A stretch of DNA of 32,128 nucleotides. Origin: Candidatus Pyrohabitans sp. JdFR-17 (GTDB taxonomy: Archaea > Hydrothermarchaeota > Hydrothermarchaeia > Hydrothermarchaeales > BMS3B). The notes beneath the pieces are model-generated. The model ran no database searches. It was not told the DNA's origin and saw only the letters and a program-made list of their open reading frames with translations. The stretch lies in contig MTME02000098.1 of assembly GCA_002011115.2 (NCBI GenBank), positions 1 to 32,128 on the forward strand, written 5' to 3'. The position numbers and the translations under genes are program-made. Shown in pieces: positions 8,257 through 15,707 of the stretch (position 1 is the first letter of the stretch; each line of letters begins with the position of its first letter).

Positions 8257-8766
8257 TTACTGCTCACGCATGTACTCTTTCGCCAAAGCGTGATAAACCT
8301 CGGCATTTTTCTTTATCGCCTTCACCTCCTCCCTGCTGAGCTCCCTCACAACCTTCGCCGGCACGCCAAGGATAAGCGAGTTTGGCGGAAAGCTTTTGCC
8401 CTCTGTGAGCACAGCACCAGCGCCCACGAGGCAGTTCTCACCAACCTCCACGCCATTCAGCAACACAGCGCCCATTCCTATAAGCGAATTGCTCCCAATC
8501 CTGCACCCATGCACAACGCAACCATGGGCTATGCTCACAAAGTCGCCTATCTCCACTGGAAAGCCCTTGGAGACGTGGATAACTGCGCCGTCCTGCACAT
8601 TGGAGTATCTGCCTATTTTAATCCTATCCCTGTCTCCACGTAAAACTGCGTTGTACCACACGCTGGAAAAATCGCCTATCTCCACGTCGCCAATTAGTTG
8701 CGCAGAGTCGGCGACAAACACATCCTTTCCCAACCTCGGTGAAATCCCTCTGAAGCTCATGAGCAT
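8257..8766 (-). CDS. Gamma-class carbonic anhydrase-like hexapeptide-repeat protein
   Basis: A 169-residue left-handed beta-helix protein of the YrdA/CamH type. Hexapeptide repeats run from about residue 20 to 135 (IGDVEIGDF, VEIGDFVSIA, RIGSNSLIG). The three zinc-ligand histidines are present at 64, 81 and 86, with the 17 and 5 spacing of gamma-carbonic anhydrases. Many members of this family are not proven carbonic anhydrases, so activity is uncertain. ATG 8766 follows the stop of the M24 peptidase by four bases, with GGAAGTGA as ribosome binding site; ATG 8760 is also possible. The two genes are probably cotranscribed. Confidence 0.88.
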   Translation of the reverse strand: MLMSFRGISPRLGKDVFVADSAQLIGDVEIGDFSSVWYNAVLRGDRDRIKIGRYSNVQDGAVIHVSKGFPVEIGDFVSIAHGCVVHGCRIGSNSLIGMGAVLLNGVEVGENCLVGAGAVLTEGKSFPPNSLILGVPAKVVRELSREEVKAIKKNAEVYHALAKEYMREQ

Positions 8767-8770
8767 GCAA

Positions 8771-9769
8771 TCACTTCCTGAAGCTGGTAATCAGCTTTGG
8801 CTTTTTTCCTATTAAAACCATGTCCTCCACTCTAACTCCTATCTCCCTGTAAACCCCTGGCTCCACGGTAACCACCATGCCCTCTTGAAGCACCTCCCTG
8901 CTATTCTGCGCGCTCAATTTGGGAGCCTCGTGCACTTCTAGACCAAGCCCGTGCCCTGTAGAATGCAGGAAGTACTTATCCAGGCGGTACTCCCTGAGCA
9001 CTTCGCGGGCAGCGAGGTCGACGTCCTTCGCAAAGTTACCCGCGACGCAGCGCTCAATCGCCGCCCTCTGCGCCTCGAGCACAGCCTCGTAAAACTCTGA
9101 AAAGGTTTTGCTTTCCGCAAGTGAAAATGTGCGCGTTATGTCGCTGGCGTAGTGCTCAAATTTAGCCCCTAAGTCAACAATAATCGAAGAAGTCTCAAGC
9201 TTTGTGTTTACCGGGGTATGGTGGGGTATTGCGGAGTTTTTGCCTGAGGCTACAATTACATCGAAGGCGGCGCCTGCCTCGCGCTTCAGCAGGTACTCAG
9301 CATAGGCTGCAAGCTCCTTCTCGCTCTCAGTCTGGGCAAGCCTCTCAGCTACCTCGCCCATTACTTTCTCAGCAATTCTCGCAGCGGTTTTAATTCTCTT
9401 CAGCTCCCCCCTATCTTTTACCTTCCGCATCTCCTCTATGAACCCGAGGTTGACCACCCGCTTGGATTTGAGGTAGCGCTCGTAGAACTCATAGCTAGCG
9501 TAGCCCTTCTCTATTCCAACGCGTTTGCCTTTTATCTGTTTCAGCCTTCGTCTGAAGTTCTTAACCACCTCCACTTCCACACCAGCGGCTTCACTCAGCT
9601 TCTCATCCATTGGCGATACTAGAAGCGTGGGGTTCTCCTGCAAAAGCAGCGCTGCGAAGGCTGAGGGGTAGAAGCCGGTGAGGTAGTAGATGTTCTGAGG
9701 CTTGAGCACTATGCCTGTGCTCACCCTCTTTTTCTTCAACTCCTCAAGGGCTATCTCAAGGCGGTTCAT
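8771..9769 (-). CDS. M24 family Xaa-Pro dipeptidase/aminopeptidase
   Basis: A 332-residue cytoplasmic metallopeptidase of the pita-bread fold. The five metal ligands can be read: Asp199 and Asp210 (IIVDLGAKFEHYASDITRTF), His273 (STGHGLGLEVHEAP), Glu303 (VEPGVY) and Glu315 (VRVEDMV). The N-terminal 120 residues form the usual creatinase-like domain. The likely activity is release of residues next to proline. It lies between queA and the carbonic anhydrase-like gene on the same strand but has its own TATA box, and no ribosome binding site precedes ATG 9769. Confidence 0.9.
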   Translation of the reverse strand: MNRLEIALEELKKKRVSTGIVLKPQNIYYLTGFYPSAFAALLLQENPTLLVSPMDEKLSEAAGVEVEVVKNFRRRLKQIKGKRVGIEKGYASYEFYERYLKSKRVVNLGFIEEMRKVKDRGELKRIKTAARIAEKVMGEVAERLAQTESEKELAAYAEYLLKREAGAAFDVIVASGKNSAIPHHTPVNTKLETSSIIVDLGAKFEHYASDITRTFSLAESKTFSEFYEAVLEAQRAAIERCVAGNFAKDVDLAAREVLREYRLDKYFLHSTGHGLGLEVHEAPKLSAQNSREVLQEGMVVTVEPGVYREIGVRVEDMVLIGKKPKLITSFRK

Positions 9770-9792
9770 TTGGGTGTTAATTATCCAATGGA

Positions 9793-9802
9793 GTATATAT
9801 AC
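9793..9802 (-). promoter_or_regulatory. TATA box of the M24 peptidase gene
   Basis: GTATATATAC is centred about 28 bases upstream of the start codon at 9769, in the 34-base gap after queA. With no Shine-Dalgarno motif in front of the ATG, a leaderless transcript is the simplest reading. Confidence 0.6.
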
Positions 9803-9803
9803 G

Positions 9804-10808
9804 TCACCTGAATATCAGCATCGCATCCCCGAAGCTGTAAAAGCGGTACCTGTGCTTAATAGCCTCTCTGTAAGCTTTTAGAATCCTCTCTCTGCTGGCG
9901 AAAGCGCTTACCAGCATTAGAAGCGTCGAGCGTGGGAGGTGGAAGTTGGTTATTAGCCCGGCGTAGGGCACCTTAAACTCGTACCCCGGGTAGATAAAGA
10001 GCGTAGTCGTGGAAACCCCAGGGACAACACCTCCATCCTCAAAGGCGCTCTCCAGGGCGCGAACCGTCGTCGTACCCACGGCAAAAACTCTGCGCCCCTC
10101 TTCCAGCGCACGGTTTATCTTCTCTGCCTCATTGCGGGGTATCTCAAAATGCTCCTCATGCATTCGATGCTTCTCCACCTCCTCCACCTTCACAGGCAGA
10201 AACGTGCCAAGACCAACGTGCAGTGTTATGAAAGCAAACTCCACGCCGCGGCTGCGGAGCTCAGCTAAAAGCTCATGTGTAAAGTGAAACCCTGCGGTGG
10301 GTGCGGCGATGCTGCCGTCCTTGCTCGCATAAACCGTCTGGTACTCCTCCGGGTTATCTACTCTCCTCTTTATGTACGGCGGAGTTGGCATCTCCCCTAT
10401 CTTCCACATCACCTGCCTAATATCGCCACCGGTAAAGCGAACCACCAGCTTGCCCTCGCTCTTCTGCTCCACCTTCGCGGAGATACCAGATGGAAAGCTT
10501 ATCTCAGCTCCTTCTCTGAGCCTGCCCTTGACGAGGCACTCCCACAGGTTTTCCCCAAGCTCTTTCACCAGAAGAAGCTCCACCCTGCCACCAGTGCTTT
10601 TCCTACCCCTTAGGCGGGCGGGAATTACGCGGGAGTTGTTAAAAATAAGCAAGTCGCCCTTCTCAAGGTAGCGTACTATTTCCCTGAAGATGCGGTGCTC
10701 TATACTGTCGCCTCGTAACACCATTAGCCTTGAGGCGTCCCTCCTTCTAAGGGGCTCCTGGGCGATAAGCTCCTTGGGCAGGAAGTAGTCAAAGTCCCTC
10801 AATTTCAT
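9804..10808 (-). CDS. queA: QueA, S-adenosylmethionine:tRNA ribosyltransferase-isomerase
   Basis: QueA transfers and isomerises the ribosyl group of S-adenosylmethionine onto preQ1 in tRNA, giving epoxyqueuosine. The protein (334 residues from ATG 10808) is full length. Its motifs are FDYFLPKELIAQEPL at the start, GDLLIFNNSRVIPARL, then the strongly conserved AAPTAGFHFT, the HVGLGTFLPV block and the ending NFHLPRSTLLMLVSAF. A TTG at 10817 is an alternative start. An AT-rich element near 10838-10847 would give an almost leaderless message. The gene is unexpected because archaea normally make archaeosine, not queuosine. The window also holds queH, the next step, so the assignment supports itself. 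Confidence 0.95.
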   Translation of the reverse strand: MKLRDFDYFLPKELIAQEPLRRRDASRLMVLRGDSIEHRIFREIVRYLEKGDLLIFNNSRVIPARLRGRKSTGGRVELLLVKELGENLWECLVKGRLREGAEISFPSGISAKVEQKSEGKLVVRFTGGDIRQVMWKIGEMPTPPYIKRRVDNPEEYQTVYASKDGSIAAPTAGFHFTHELLAELRSRGVEFAFITLHVGLGTFLPVKVEEVEKHRMHEEHFEIPRNEAEKINRALEEGRRVFAVGTTTVRALESAFEDGGVVPGVSTTTLFIYPGYEFKVPYAGLITNFHLPRSTLLMLVSAFASRERILKAYREAIKHRYRFYSFGDAMLIFR

Positions 10809-10817
10809 AGCCAACAA

Positions 10818-10989
10818 AGAGGAGGTTCACGTGGAAAATAAAAGTTTAACCTTCTTTTAACAAAACCTCTACTGCAGGCTACACCAAACAAAACTTTTAA
10901 ATATTTATTAAATTAAGTACACAGGTGGCTCTGTGGAAGCACACTCTATTAATCTGATATTACAATAAGCTCTGTAGGAGATTGAGAGG
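10818..10989. promoter_or_regulatory. Divergent promoter region of queA and the cytochrome operon
   Basis: This 172-base gap separates two divergent units. A TATA-like CTTTTAAATATTTA at 10894-10907 would start the cytochrome transcript near 10930, with a leader of about 60 bases that ends in GGAGATTGAGAGG in front of ATG 10990. Toward queA an AT-rich element near 10838-10847 sits about 30 bases from the start. No other gene is seen. Confidence 0.5.
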
Positions 10990-11682
10990 ATGAAGGAAGT
11001 AAGCGTTGCCAAGGGTTTGGTAATTCTTGTTATCCTTTTGGGCATGTTTTCCATAGCTCATGCAAAGCCTGAGTTTGCAGAAAAGACGGGAGAAAGCTGC
11101 ACAGTATGCCATCCCAATGGACCACCTGGGCTGGGACCTGCGGGAGAATACTACAAGGAACACGGCACCCTCGAAGGCTATGGCGAACTTCCTATTGGGA
11201 AGGCTGAGCCAGGAGGGAGATGCAACGTCTGCCATGCCCAGTTCAAGCCTAACCCCACGCCTCGGGACCTAAGTTCTGCCCCACGGGAGCCCAACCACAG
11301 GTTTGAGTTAAAGCACGGAGGCGGCAGGTTCTGGTGTCTCACCTGCCACAACCCTGTGAATCGCGACACCCTCCGCCTTTTCAACGGTAGCGAGATTCCG
11401 TTCGAAGATGCACCCCTGCTCTGCTCCCAGTGCCACGGCGTGATCTATCAGGAGTGGAAGGAACACATTCATGGAAGATGGGTTGGCAGTATCGAGAATC
11501 CAGAGCCTGATGTCACATGTACAGATTGCCACAACCCGCATGACCCAAAGTTCAAACCGATTGAACCAGAAAAGCCACCGGAAAAGCCCCCAGTCTCAAA
11601 GGAAATACCCAACTATCCGGTGTACTCCTTCATAGTGCTTGCCCTCAGCCTACTGCTTGCTGTGTACGCCGCGTGGAGGTAG
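10990..11682 (+). CDS. Pentahaem cytochrome c, membrane anchored
   Basis: A 230-residue exported cytochrome. A signal peptide covers residues 1-25 (ILLGMFSIAHA). Five CxxCH haem c sites start at residues 37 (CTVCH), 78 (CNVCH), 116 (CLTCH), 145 (CSQCH) and 177 (CTDCH). A proline-rich linker (EKPPEKPP) leads to one C-terminal transmembrane helix at about 209-228. Extra histidines, for example HEHIHG-type residues between sites 4 and 5, may be distal ligands. It is the first gene of a three-gene set with a four-cluster ferredoxin and a NrfD-like subunit, as in Dsr/Nrf-type quinone-linked complexes. It likely passes electrons between the membrane complex and an external partner. Confidence 0.92.
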   Translation: MKEVSVAKGLVILVILLGMFSIAHAKPEFAEKTGESCTVCHPNGPPGLGPAGEYYKEHGTLEGYGELPIGKAEPGGRCNVCHAQFKPNPTPRDLSSAPREPNHRFELKHGGGRFWCLTCHNPVNRDTLRLFNGSEIPFEDAPLLCSQCHGVIYQEWKEHIHGRWVGSIENPEPDVTCTDCHNPHDPKFKPIEPEKPPEKPPVSKEIPNYPVYSFIVLALSLLLAVYAAWR

Positions 11683-11686
11683 AGAG

Positions 11687-12664
11687 ATGGTTGACGAGAG
11701 CAGGAGAGATTTCCTAAAAAAAGCAGCTGCAGGCGCTACTGCAGCTGTTATACCCTTCGCAAACGTGCGCATCCCCGTAATTGACGTAACCCTTGAGGAG
11801 TTTTTCCAGAAGCATTACAAGGAGATGAGCGAGGAGGAGAAGCAGCGCGTTATAGAGCGCCTTAAGAAAGAGTACAAGGAGAAGTACGGCATTGATGCTA
11901 CGATAAAGACAACAGAGGCAAGGGAAGGCGTCGTATGGGGTTATGCCCTTAACATACAGAAGTGCATCGGTTGCAGGCGATGTGTCTACGCGTGCATGCG
12001 GGAGAACAACCAGTCTCGAGCGTCACCTACCGACCCAACTAAAAGCGAGATACAGTGGATTCGAGTGCTTGAAATAGAGAAGTTCAAGATTCACCCTGGT
12101 GAGGAAGGCAAAGACTTCCGCACTCGCTTTGGTGAGATTATTGCAGGAGTCAACTTAGAGGAGAATGAGCACTACTACAACCCGGAGCATGTGCCAGAGG
12201 AGGATAAATTCTATGTGCCCATCCAGTGCCAGCAGTGCGAGCGCCCACCCTGCGTGAAGGTGTGCCCCACCAAAGCTACGTGGAAAGAGCCTGATGGTAT
12301 AATTGTGGTGGACTACAACTGGTGCATTGGCTGCAGGTTCTGCCTCGCCGCGTGCCCCTACTGGGCTCGCAGGTTCAACTGGAGCGATCCCTATCTACCC
12401 AAGGAGGAGATCAACCCCAATATGCACTACCTGGGCAACCGCATACGCATGCGCGGCGTTGTGGAAAAGTGCACCTTCTGCATACAGCGCACCCGAGAGG
12501 GGCGCTACCCTGCCTGCGTGGAAGCGTGCCCGGTGGGTGCAAGGAAGTTCGGCAACCTGCTTGACCCAGAAAGCGATGTAAGGAAGGTGCTGGAGAAAAA
12601 GCGCGTCTTCCGGCTGAAAGAGGAGCTGGGAACGCAGCCAAAATTCTTCTATTTCATGGACTGA
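11687..12664 (+). CDS. Tat-exported ferredoxin subunit with four [4Fe-4S] clusters (NrfC/DsrO-like)
   Basis: A 325-residue electron-transfer subunit. A twin-arginine signal (SRRDFLKKAA) at residues 5-14 sends it across the membrane folded. Four cysteine groups typical of the DmsB/NrfC/DsrO family follow: CIGCRRCVYAC, CQQCERPPCVKVC, CIGCRFCLAAC and CTFCIQRTREGRYPACVEAC, enough for four [4Fe-4S] clusters. The ATG at 11687 is chosen because the Tat motif follows it directly and GGAGGT in the end of the cytochrome gene serves as ribosome binding site. It probably bridges the pentahaem cytochrome and the NrfD subunit. Confidence 0.93.
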   Translation: MVDESRRDFLKKAAAGATAAVIPFANVRIPVIDVTLEEFFQKHYKEMSEEEKQRVIERLKKEYKEKYGIDATIKTTEAREGVVWGYALNIQKCIGCRRCVYACMRENNQSRASPTDPTKSEIQWIRVLEIEKFKIHPGEEGKDFRTRFGEIIAGVNLEENEHYYNPEHVPEEDKFYVPIQCQQCERPPCVKVCPTKATWKEPDGIIVVDYNWCIGCRFCLAACPYWARRFNWSDPYLPKEEINPNMHYLGNRIRMRGVVEKCTFCIQRTREGRYPACVEACPVGARKFGNLLDPESDVRKVLEKKRVFRLKEELGTQPKFFYFMD

Positions 12665-12674
12665 GGTGATGGAG

Positions 12675-13943
12675 ATGAGCAAGCTAATCGACTTTGTGAT
12701 AACCTCAATAAAGGTTTCCCTGACAGGAAGCAGGAAGTACTACGCCTGGCTGGCGAGTCTGCTCATAATAGTGCTCTTCGGAGCGTTTTCATATTACTAC
12801 CAGCTCAAGTACGGGTTGATAATCACCGACATCCGCGACCAGGTGAGCTGGGGTAGCTACATCGCCAACTTTACATTCCTCGTTGGCGTTGCAGCGGCGG
12901 CGGTTATGATCGTCTTGCCTGCATACATTTACAACTACAAGGAGTTCAAACATATCACCATATTCGGCGAACTCCTCGCTGTTGGAGCTTTGATAATGTG
13001 TCTGAGCTTCGTGCTTGTTGACCTCGGTAGGATTGACAGGATGCTCCACATCCTGCCCTTCACAGGTACGCCCAACTGGCCTCAGTCCATGCTCACCTGG
13101 GACGTGATTGTGCTCAATGGCTACCTGTTCCTGAACCTGCTAATCCCGGGCTACCTGCTGTACAAAGCCTACGTTCGCGAGCCTCCGCGGAAGTGGATCA
13201 GGATATTCATCCTTATCTCCATACCCTGGGCGATAAGCATCCACACAGTTACGGCGTTCCTCTACGGTGGCTTAGCCGCGAGACCCTTCTGGAACACCGC
13301 CGTTATGGCGCCCCGCTTCCTTGCAAGCGCATTTACAGCGGGACCAGCGCTGATGATAATTATCCTCCAGATAGTGAGGCGCTATACATGCATTGGCAAG
13401 CCCGGATGTAGGCTCGTTGTGACGGACAGAGCGCTCTTCACTCTGGCGCACATCGCTTTAATATCCATGCTGGTCAACCTGTTCTTCCTGGGTTCTGAGA
13501 TTTACACCGTGGGCTACGCCGCAACCTCACACCTTGCGCCGCTGAAGTACCTCTTCTTCGGCCTGGAGCACAACGGCGTAACCTATGCGAAACTTAAGCC
13601 CTACATGTGGGCAGCGATTACAATGGAGATAATTGCCGCGATCTTGCTGCTCTTCCCGAAAACCCGCAAGAACTTCACAACGCTCAACATAGCCTGCATT
13701 TTCGCCTTCCTCGGCATATGGACAGAGAAGGGTATGGGCCTTATAATCCCTGGCTTTATACCCACGCCCATCGGCGAGATATGGGAGTACTATCCCACGC
13801 TTATGGAGATAATGATAACCCTCGCCGTGTGGGCTCTTGGTTTTCTAGTGTACACCCTTCTCCTGAAGGTTGCTATAGCAATAGAAGCCGAGGAAGTTGT
13901 GCATCCCAGCGCTAAAGACAAAGAAATGCCTGAGATGCACTAA
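12675..13943 (+). CDS. NrfD/PsrC-type membrane subunit
   Basis: A 422-residue integral membrane protein with about ten predicted transmembrane helices, the size of PsrC/DsrP-type NrfD proteins, which exchange electrons with menaquinone or a similar quinone. Helix-rich stretches include LLIIVLFGAFSYYY near the start, AAAAVMIVLPAYI, ALIMCLSFVLVDLG and LAVWALGFLVYTLLL near the end. GAGGTGAT at the end of the ferredoxin gene precedes ATG 12675; ATG 12669 and GTG 12666 are in-frame alternatives. There is no molybdopterin or other catalytic subunit beside it, so the physiological donor or acceptor cannot be named. A DsrJOP-like arrangement is the closest parallel I know. Confidence 0.9.
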   Translation: MSKLIDFVITSIKVSLTGSRKYYAWLASLLIIVLFGAFSYYYQLKYGLIITDIRDQVSWGSYIANFTFLVGVAAAAVMIVLPAYIYNYKEFKHITIFGELLAVGALIMCLSFVLVDLGRIDRMLHILPFTGTPNWPQSMLTWDVIVLNGYLFLNLLIPGYLLYKAYVREPPRKWIRIFILISIPWAISIHTVTAFLYGGLAARPFWNTAVMAPRFLASAFTAGPALMIIILQIVRRYTCIGKPGCRLVVTDRALFTLAHIALISMLVNLFFLGSEIYTVGYAATSHLAPLKYLFFGLEHNGVTYAKLKPYMWAAITMEIIAAILLLFPKTRKNFTTLNIACIFAFLGIWTEKGMGLIIPGFIPTPIGEIWEYYPTLMEIMITLAVWALGFLVYTLLLKVAIAIEAEEVVHPSAKDKEMPEMH

Positions 13944-13945
13944 GT

Positions 13946-13968
13946 AGGGGCGCCGCACCCGCCCCTAT
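13946..13968. terminator. Hairpin between converging nrfD-like gene and regulator
   Basis: TAGGGGCG (13946-13953) and CGCCCCTA (13961-13968) make a perfect 8-pair stem with a seven-base loop, directly after the nrfD-like stop and before the end of the converging regulator gene. It probably marks the end of both transcripts. Confidence 0.5.
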
Positions 13969-13985
13969 TACCCTATCCTCAACAA

Positions 13986-14333
13986 CTACCATTTAGAGAT
14001 TGCTTCTTCCACAGCGTTGACCCACTGTTTAACAGCTTTGCGCAGAATTTTCTTTGCCTCTTCCTTGGGCACAGCTTCGTAAAGGTATGCTCTCCCCCTC
14101 TCCCGTGTAACCACGCGGCGATAGGCCAAGCCATAGCCAACCAGATTCTGAAGGGCACGCTGCACTAAGCTGCGGCTTTTGCCTATGCGCTCGCTCAGCT
14201 CAACTGGCGTGCCGGGAGCCTTTAGCAGCTCAAAATAAAGCTCAGCCTCCAGGGGGCGGAGCCCGAGCAGACACTGCATTACAAAGTCGACACTGGGCTC
14301 GCCCGAGCATATCAAGCTTCTTGCCTCAAACAT
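13986..14333 (-). CDS. TrmB/MarR-like winged-helix regulator
   Basis: A DNA-binding protein of 115 residues. The helix-turn-helix lies at about 30-65 (AELYFELLKAPGTPVELSER, then GKSRSLVQRALQNLVGYG), followed by a wing (TRERGRAYLYEAV) and a C-terminal helix. I place the start at ATG 14333, after AGAGGT with a six-base spacer. A longer frame to ATG 14378 exists, but that codon lies within a palindrome where transcription should begin, judging from the TATA box at 14383-14395. Two cysteines (9 and 21) and divergence from two thioredoxin genes make a redox-sensing role conceivable, which is inference only. Confidence 0.8.
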   Translation of the reverse strand: MFEARSLICSGEPSVDFVMQCLLGLRPLEAELYFELLKAPGTPVELSERIGKSRSLVQRALQNLVGYGLAYRRVVTRERGRAYLYEAVPKEEAKKILRKAVKQWVNAVEEAISKW

Positions 14334-14357
14334 CGCCAGACCTCTGTTCCTTATACT

Positions 14358-14378
14358 ATGTTCAAATTTGTTGAACAT
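14358..14378. promoter_or_regulatory. Operator-like palindrome ATGTTCAA-N5-TTGAACAT
   Basis: Two perfect 8-base arms (14358-14365 and 14371-14378) flank the spacer ATTTG. The site lies about 20 to 30 bases downstream of the TATA-like TTTAAATATATTG, i.e. over the expected transcription start of the regulator gene. It is the size of a dimeric winged-helix operator, which suggests autoregulation. It could also affect the divergent thioredoxin genes. Confidence 0.55.
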
Positions 14379-14382
14379 GTTA

Positions 14383-14395
14383 CAATATATTTAAA
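14383..14395 (-). promoter_or_regulatory. TATA element between the regulator and thioredoxin genes
   Basis: CAATATATTTAAA on the plus strand reads TTTAAATATATTG on the minus strand. It has the right distance to start the regulator transcript within the palindrome at 14358-14378. Because it is nearly symmetric it could also serve the plus-strand thioredoxin genes, whose ATG at 14449 follows CAGGTGAT. Confidence 0.45.
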
Positions 14396-14448
14396 CTCTT
14401 GAAAATAATTCCACGTTGGAAAGATATATAACTATCGCAGGTGATTGA

Positions 14449-14832
14449 ATGAAGAAGCTTCTAGCGCTGAGCCTTTTGCTGCTCATCCTCGCAAGCGGAT
14501 GCACGAGCAAGGGCGGAGGTGGCAATGCAGAAGAGGAGCTTTCCCAGGCGCTGCACTCCGGCAAGCCCACGCTGGTGATGTTCTACGCCACCTGGTGCAA
14601 TCCATGCAAGCTGGAAAAGCCGATTATAGGCGAGATTCAGCTGGAGTATGCAGGCAGGGCAAATGTTGTGTACGTGGACGTGGACAGATATCCCAGGCTA
14701 GTGTCCCACTACGGTATTCGCGGCACGCCCACAATGATGTTCTTTGACTCTCATGGCAGGCCTGTAAAAACCTTCGTGGGCTACACCCCAAAGCCCCAGC
14801 TGGTAGCAACCCTAGAAGCGCTGATGAGGTGA
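14449..14832 (+). CDS. Thioredoxin-like lipoprotein
   Basis: A 127-residue exported thiol-disulphide protein. The signal peptide ends in a lipobox (LILASGC), so the mature protein probably starts with a lipidated cysteine at about residue 18, followed by a glycine-rich spacer. The thioredoxin fold then carries the active site WCNPCK at about residues 49-54 and the cis-proline in GTPTMMFF. It likely acts outside the cytoplasmic membrane, for example in keeping cytochrome c haem-binding cysteines reduced for maturation, which would fit the neighbouring haem protein operon. CAGGTGAT precedes ATG 14449. It overlaps the vicinity of the next thioredoxin gene's start, so the two form an operon. Confidence 0.9.
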   Translation: MKKLLALSLLLLILASGCTSKGGGGNAEEELSQALHSGKPTLVMFYATWCNPCKLEKPIIGEIQLEYAGRANVVYVDVDRYPRLVSHYGIRGTPTMMFFDSHGRPVKTFVGYTPKPQLVATLEALMR

Positions 14833-14837
14833 TGGCA

Positions 14838-15239
14838 ATGGACGAGATAGAGGCGATAAAGAGGAAAAAGCTGGAGAAGATGCTCCTTCGCGCATCGCAA
14901 CCAAAACTGGAGTATCCCTCCTCACCTTTGCATGTGAACGAAATCACGCTGACGGAGACTGTGCAGAAGTATCCGCTGGTGCTCGTGGATTTTTACGCCG
15001 ACTGGTGTCAGCCGTGCAAAATGCTCGCGCCCATAATCGACGAACTCGCCGCTGAGCTTAAGGGCAAGGTGGTGTTTGCAAAGATAAACGTGGACCAGAA
15101 TCCCAGGGCGGCGATGCAGTACCAGGCGATGAGCATCCCCACACTTGTGCTCTTCAAGAACGGCAAACCTGTGGATCGCATGGTCGGAGCCATGCCAAAG
15201 CAGATGCTCCTGGCGAGGCTGAGGCGCTTCCTGGGGTAA
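14838..15239 (+). CDS. Cytoplasmic thioredoxin with N-terminal extension
   Basis: A 133-residue thioredoxin. The active site is WCQPCK within FYADWCQPCKMLAPI, and the cis-proline lies in MSIPTLVLFKNG. About 35 charged residues precede the fold, more than in classic thioredoxins, and there is no signal peptide, so it should work in the cytoplasm. I chose ATG 14838, with GAGGTGATGG just before it; ATG 14832 and GTG 14829 are possible. It directly follows the thioredoxin lipoprotein gene. The pair may form an inside/outside thiol relay, but no transmembrane CcdA/DsbD-like carrier gene is seen nearby. Confidence 0.92.
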   Translation: MDEIEAIKRKKLEKMLLRASQPKLEYPSSPLHVNEITLTETVQKYPLVLVDFYADWCQPCKMLAPIIDELAAELKGKVVFAKINVDQNPRAAMQYQAMSIPTLVLFKNGKPVDRMVGAMPKQMLLARLRRFLG

Positions 15240-15674
15240 CCTCCTCTTTAGTATATAAATCCCACCGGCAAGAGGAAAAGCCAGAGTGCACAGCAGATAA
15301 ACCTGCCCTGGGGTAAGGGCATAGAGGAGGGGGTTGCCATCAAAGGGGAAGAATGGAGCCATGTCCTCGTATAGGTAGGAAGGAATCTAGGAACACGTGA
15401 GACCAGGTTTCTAAGAGGGCGCCCAGGGAGAGGTTTGAGAGACTTTGCTTTATGAGCAGGTGCATCGCCAATGCTAGGGCAAGTTCCACAAGCGCAGACG
15501 CTGCGAAGGTGTGGCTCAGCCCGTGAAGCGCGAAGGGCATACCCAGAAAGAGCACCGCAAAGGGTTGTACATCCAGCACAACGCTTCCTATAAGCAGAGC
15601 CCCCGCGCTCACCCTCCCCTGAAAAGCACCGCTATGAGTAGCGCAGGCTCAAGGTGGAAGGGTGTAATGGACAA
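15240..15674 (-). pseudogene. Frameshifted DUF457-like membrane-bound hydrolase gene
   Basis: The minus strand carries one gene in pieces. Frame one starts at TTG 15674 with SITPFHLEPALLIAVLFRG. The middle piece in another frame includes SVVLDVQPF, then MPFALHGLSHTF and ETWSHVFLDSFL. The last piece, back in the first frame, reads YEDMAPFFPFDGNPLLYAL. Joined, this matches the order of the small membrane-bound hydrolase family DUF457/YbcI, with its HGLSHT and HxxLD...PFFPF motifs. The second shift is a tandem TAGGTAGG at 15372-15379; removing one copy restores the frame exactly. The first shift lies in the G-rich stretch near 15609-15620. The last frame also runs on into the thioredoxin gene. 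A real pseudogene or sequencing errors are both possible. Confidence 0.7.
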
Positions 15675-15707
15675 GATTAATATGCCACCCAGCCCAAGTT
15701 AAACCAT

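Noticed and set aside
9793-9802. GTATATATAC as a repressor palindrome
   Set aside because: Its position relative to the start codon is fully explained by a TATA box.
14334-14378. Fifteen-residue N-terminal extension of the regulator from ATG 14378
   Set aside because: The codon lies in the palindrome and at or before the expected transcription start; ATG 14333 has a good ribosome binding site.
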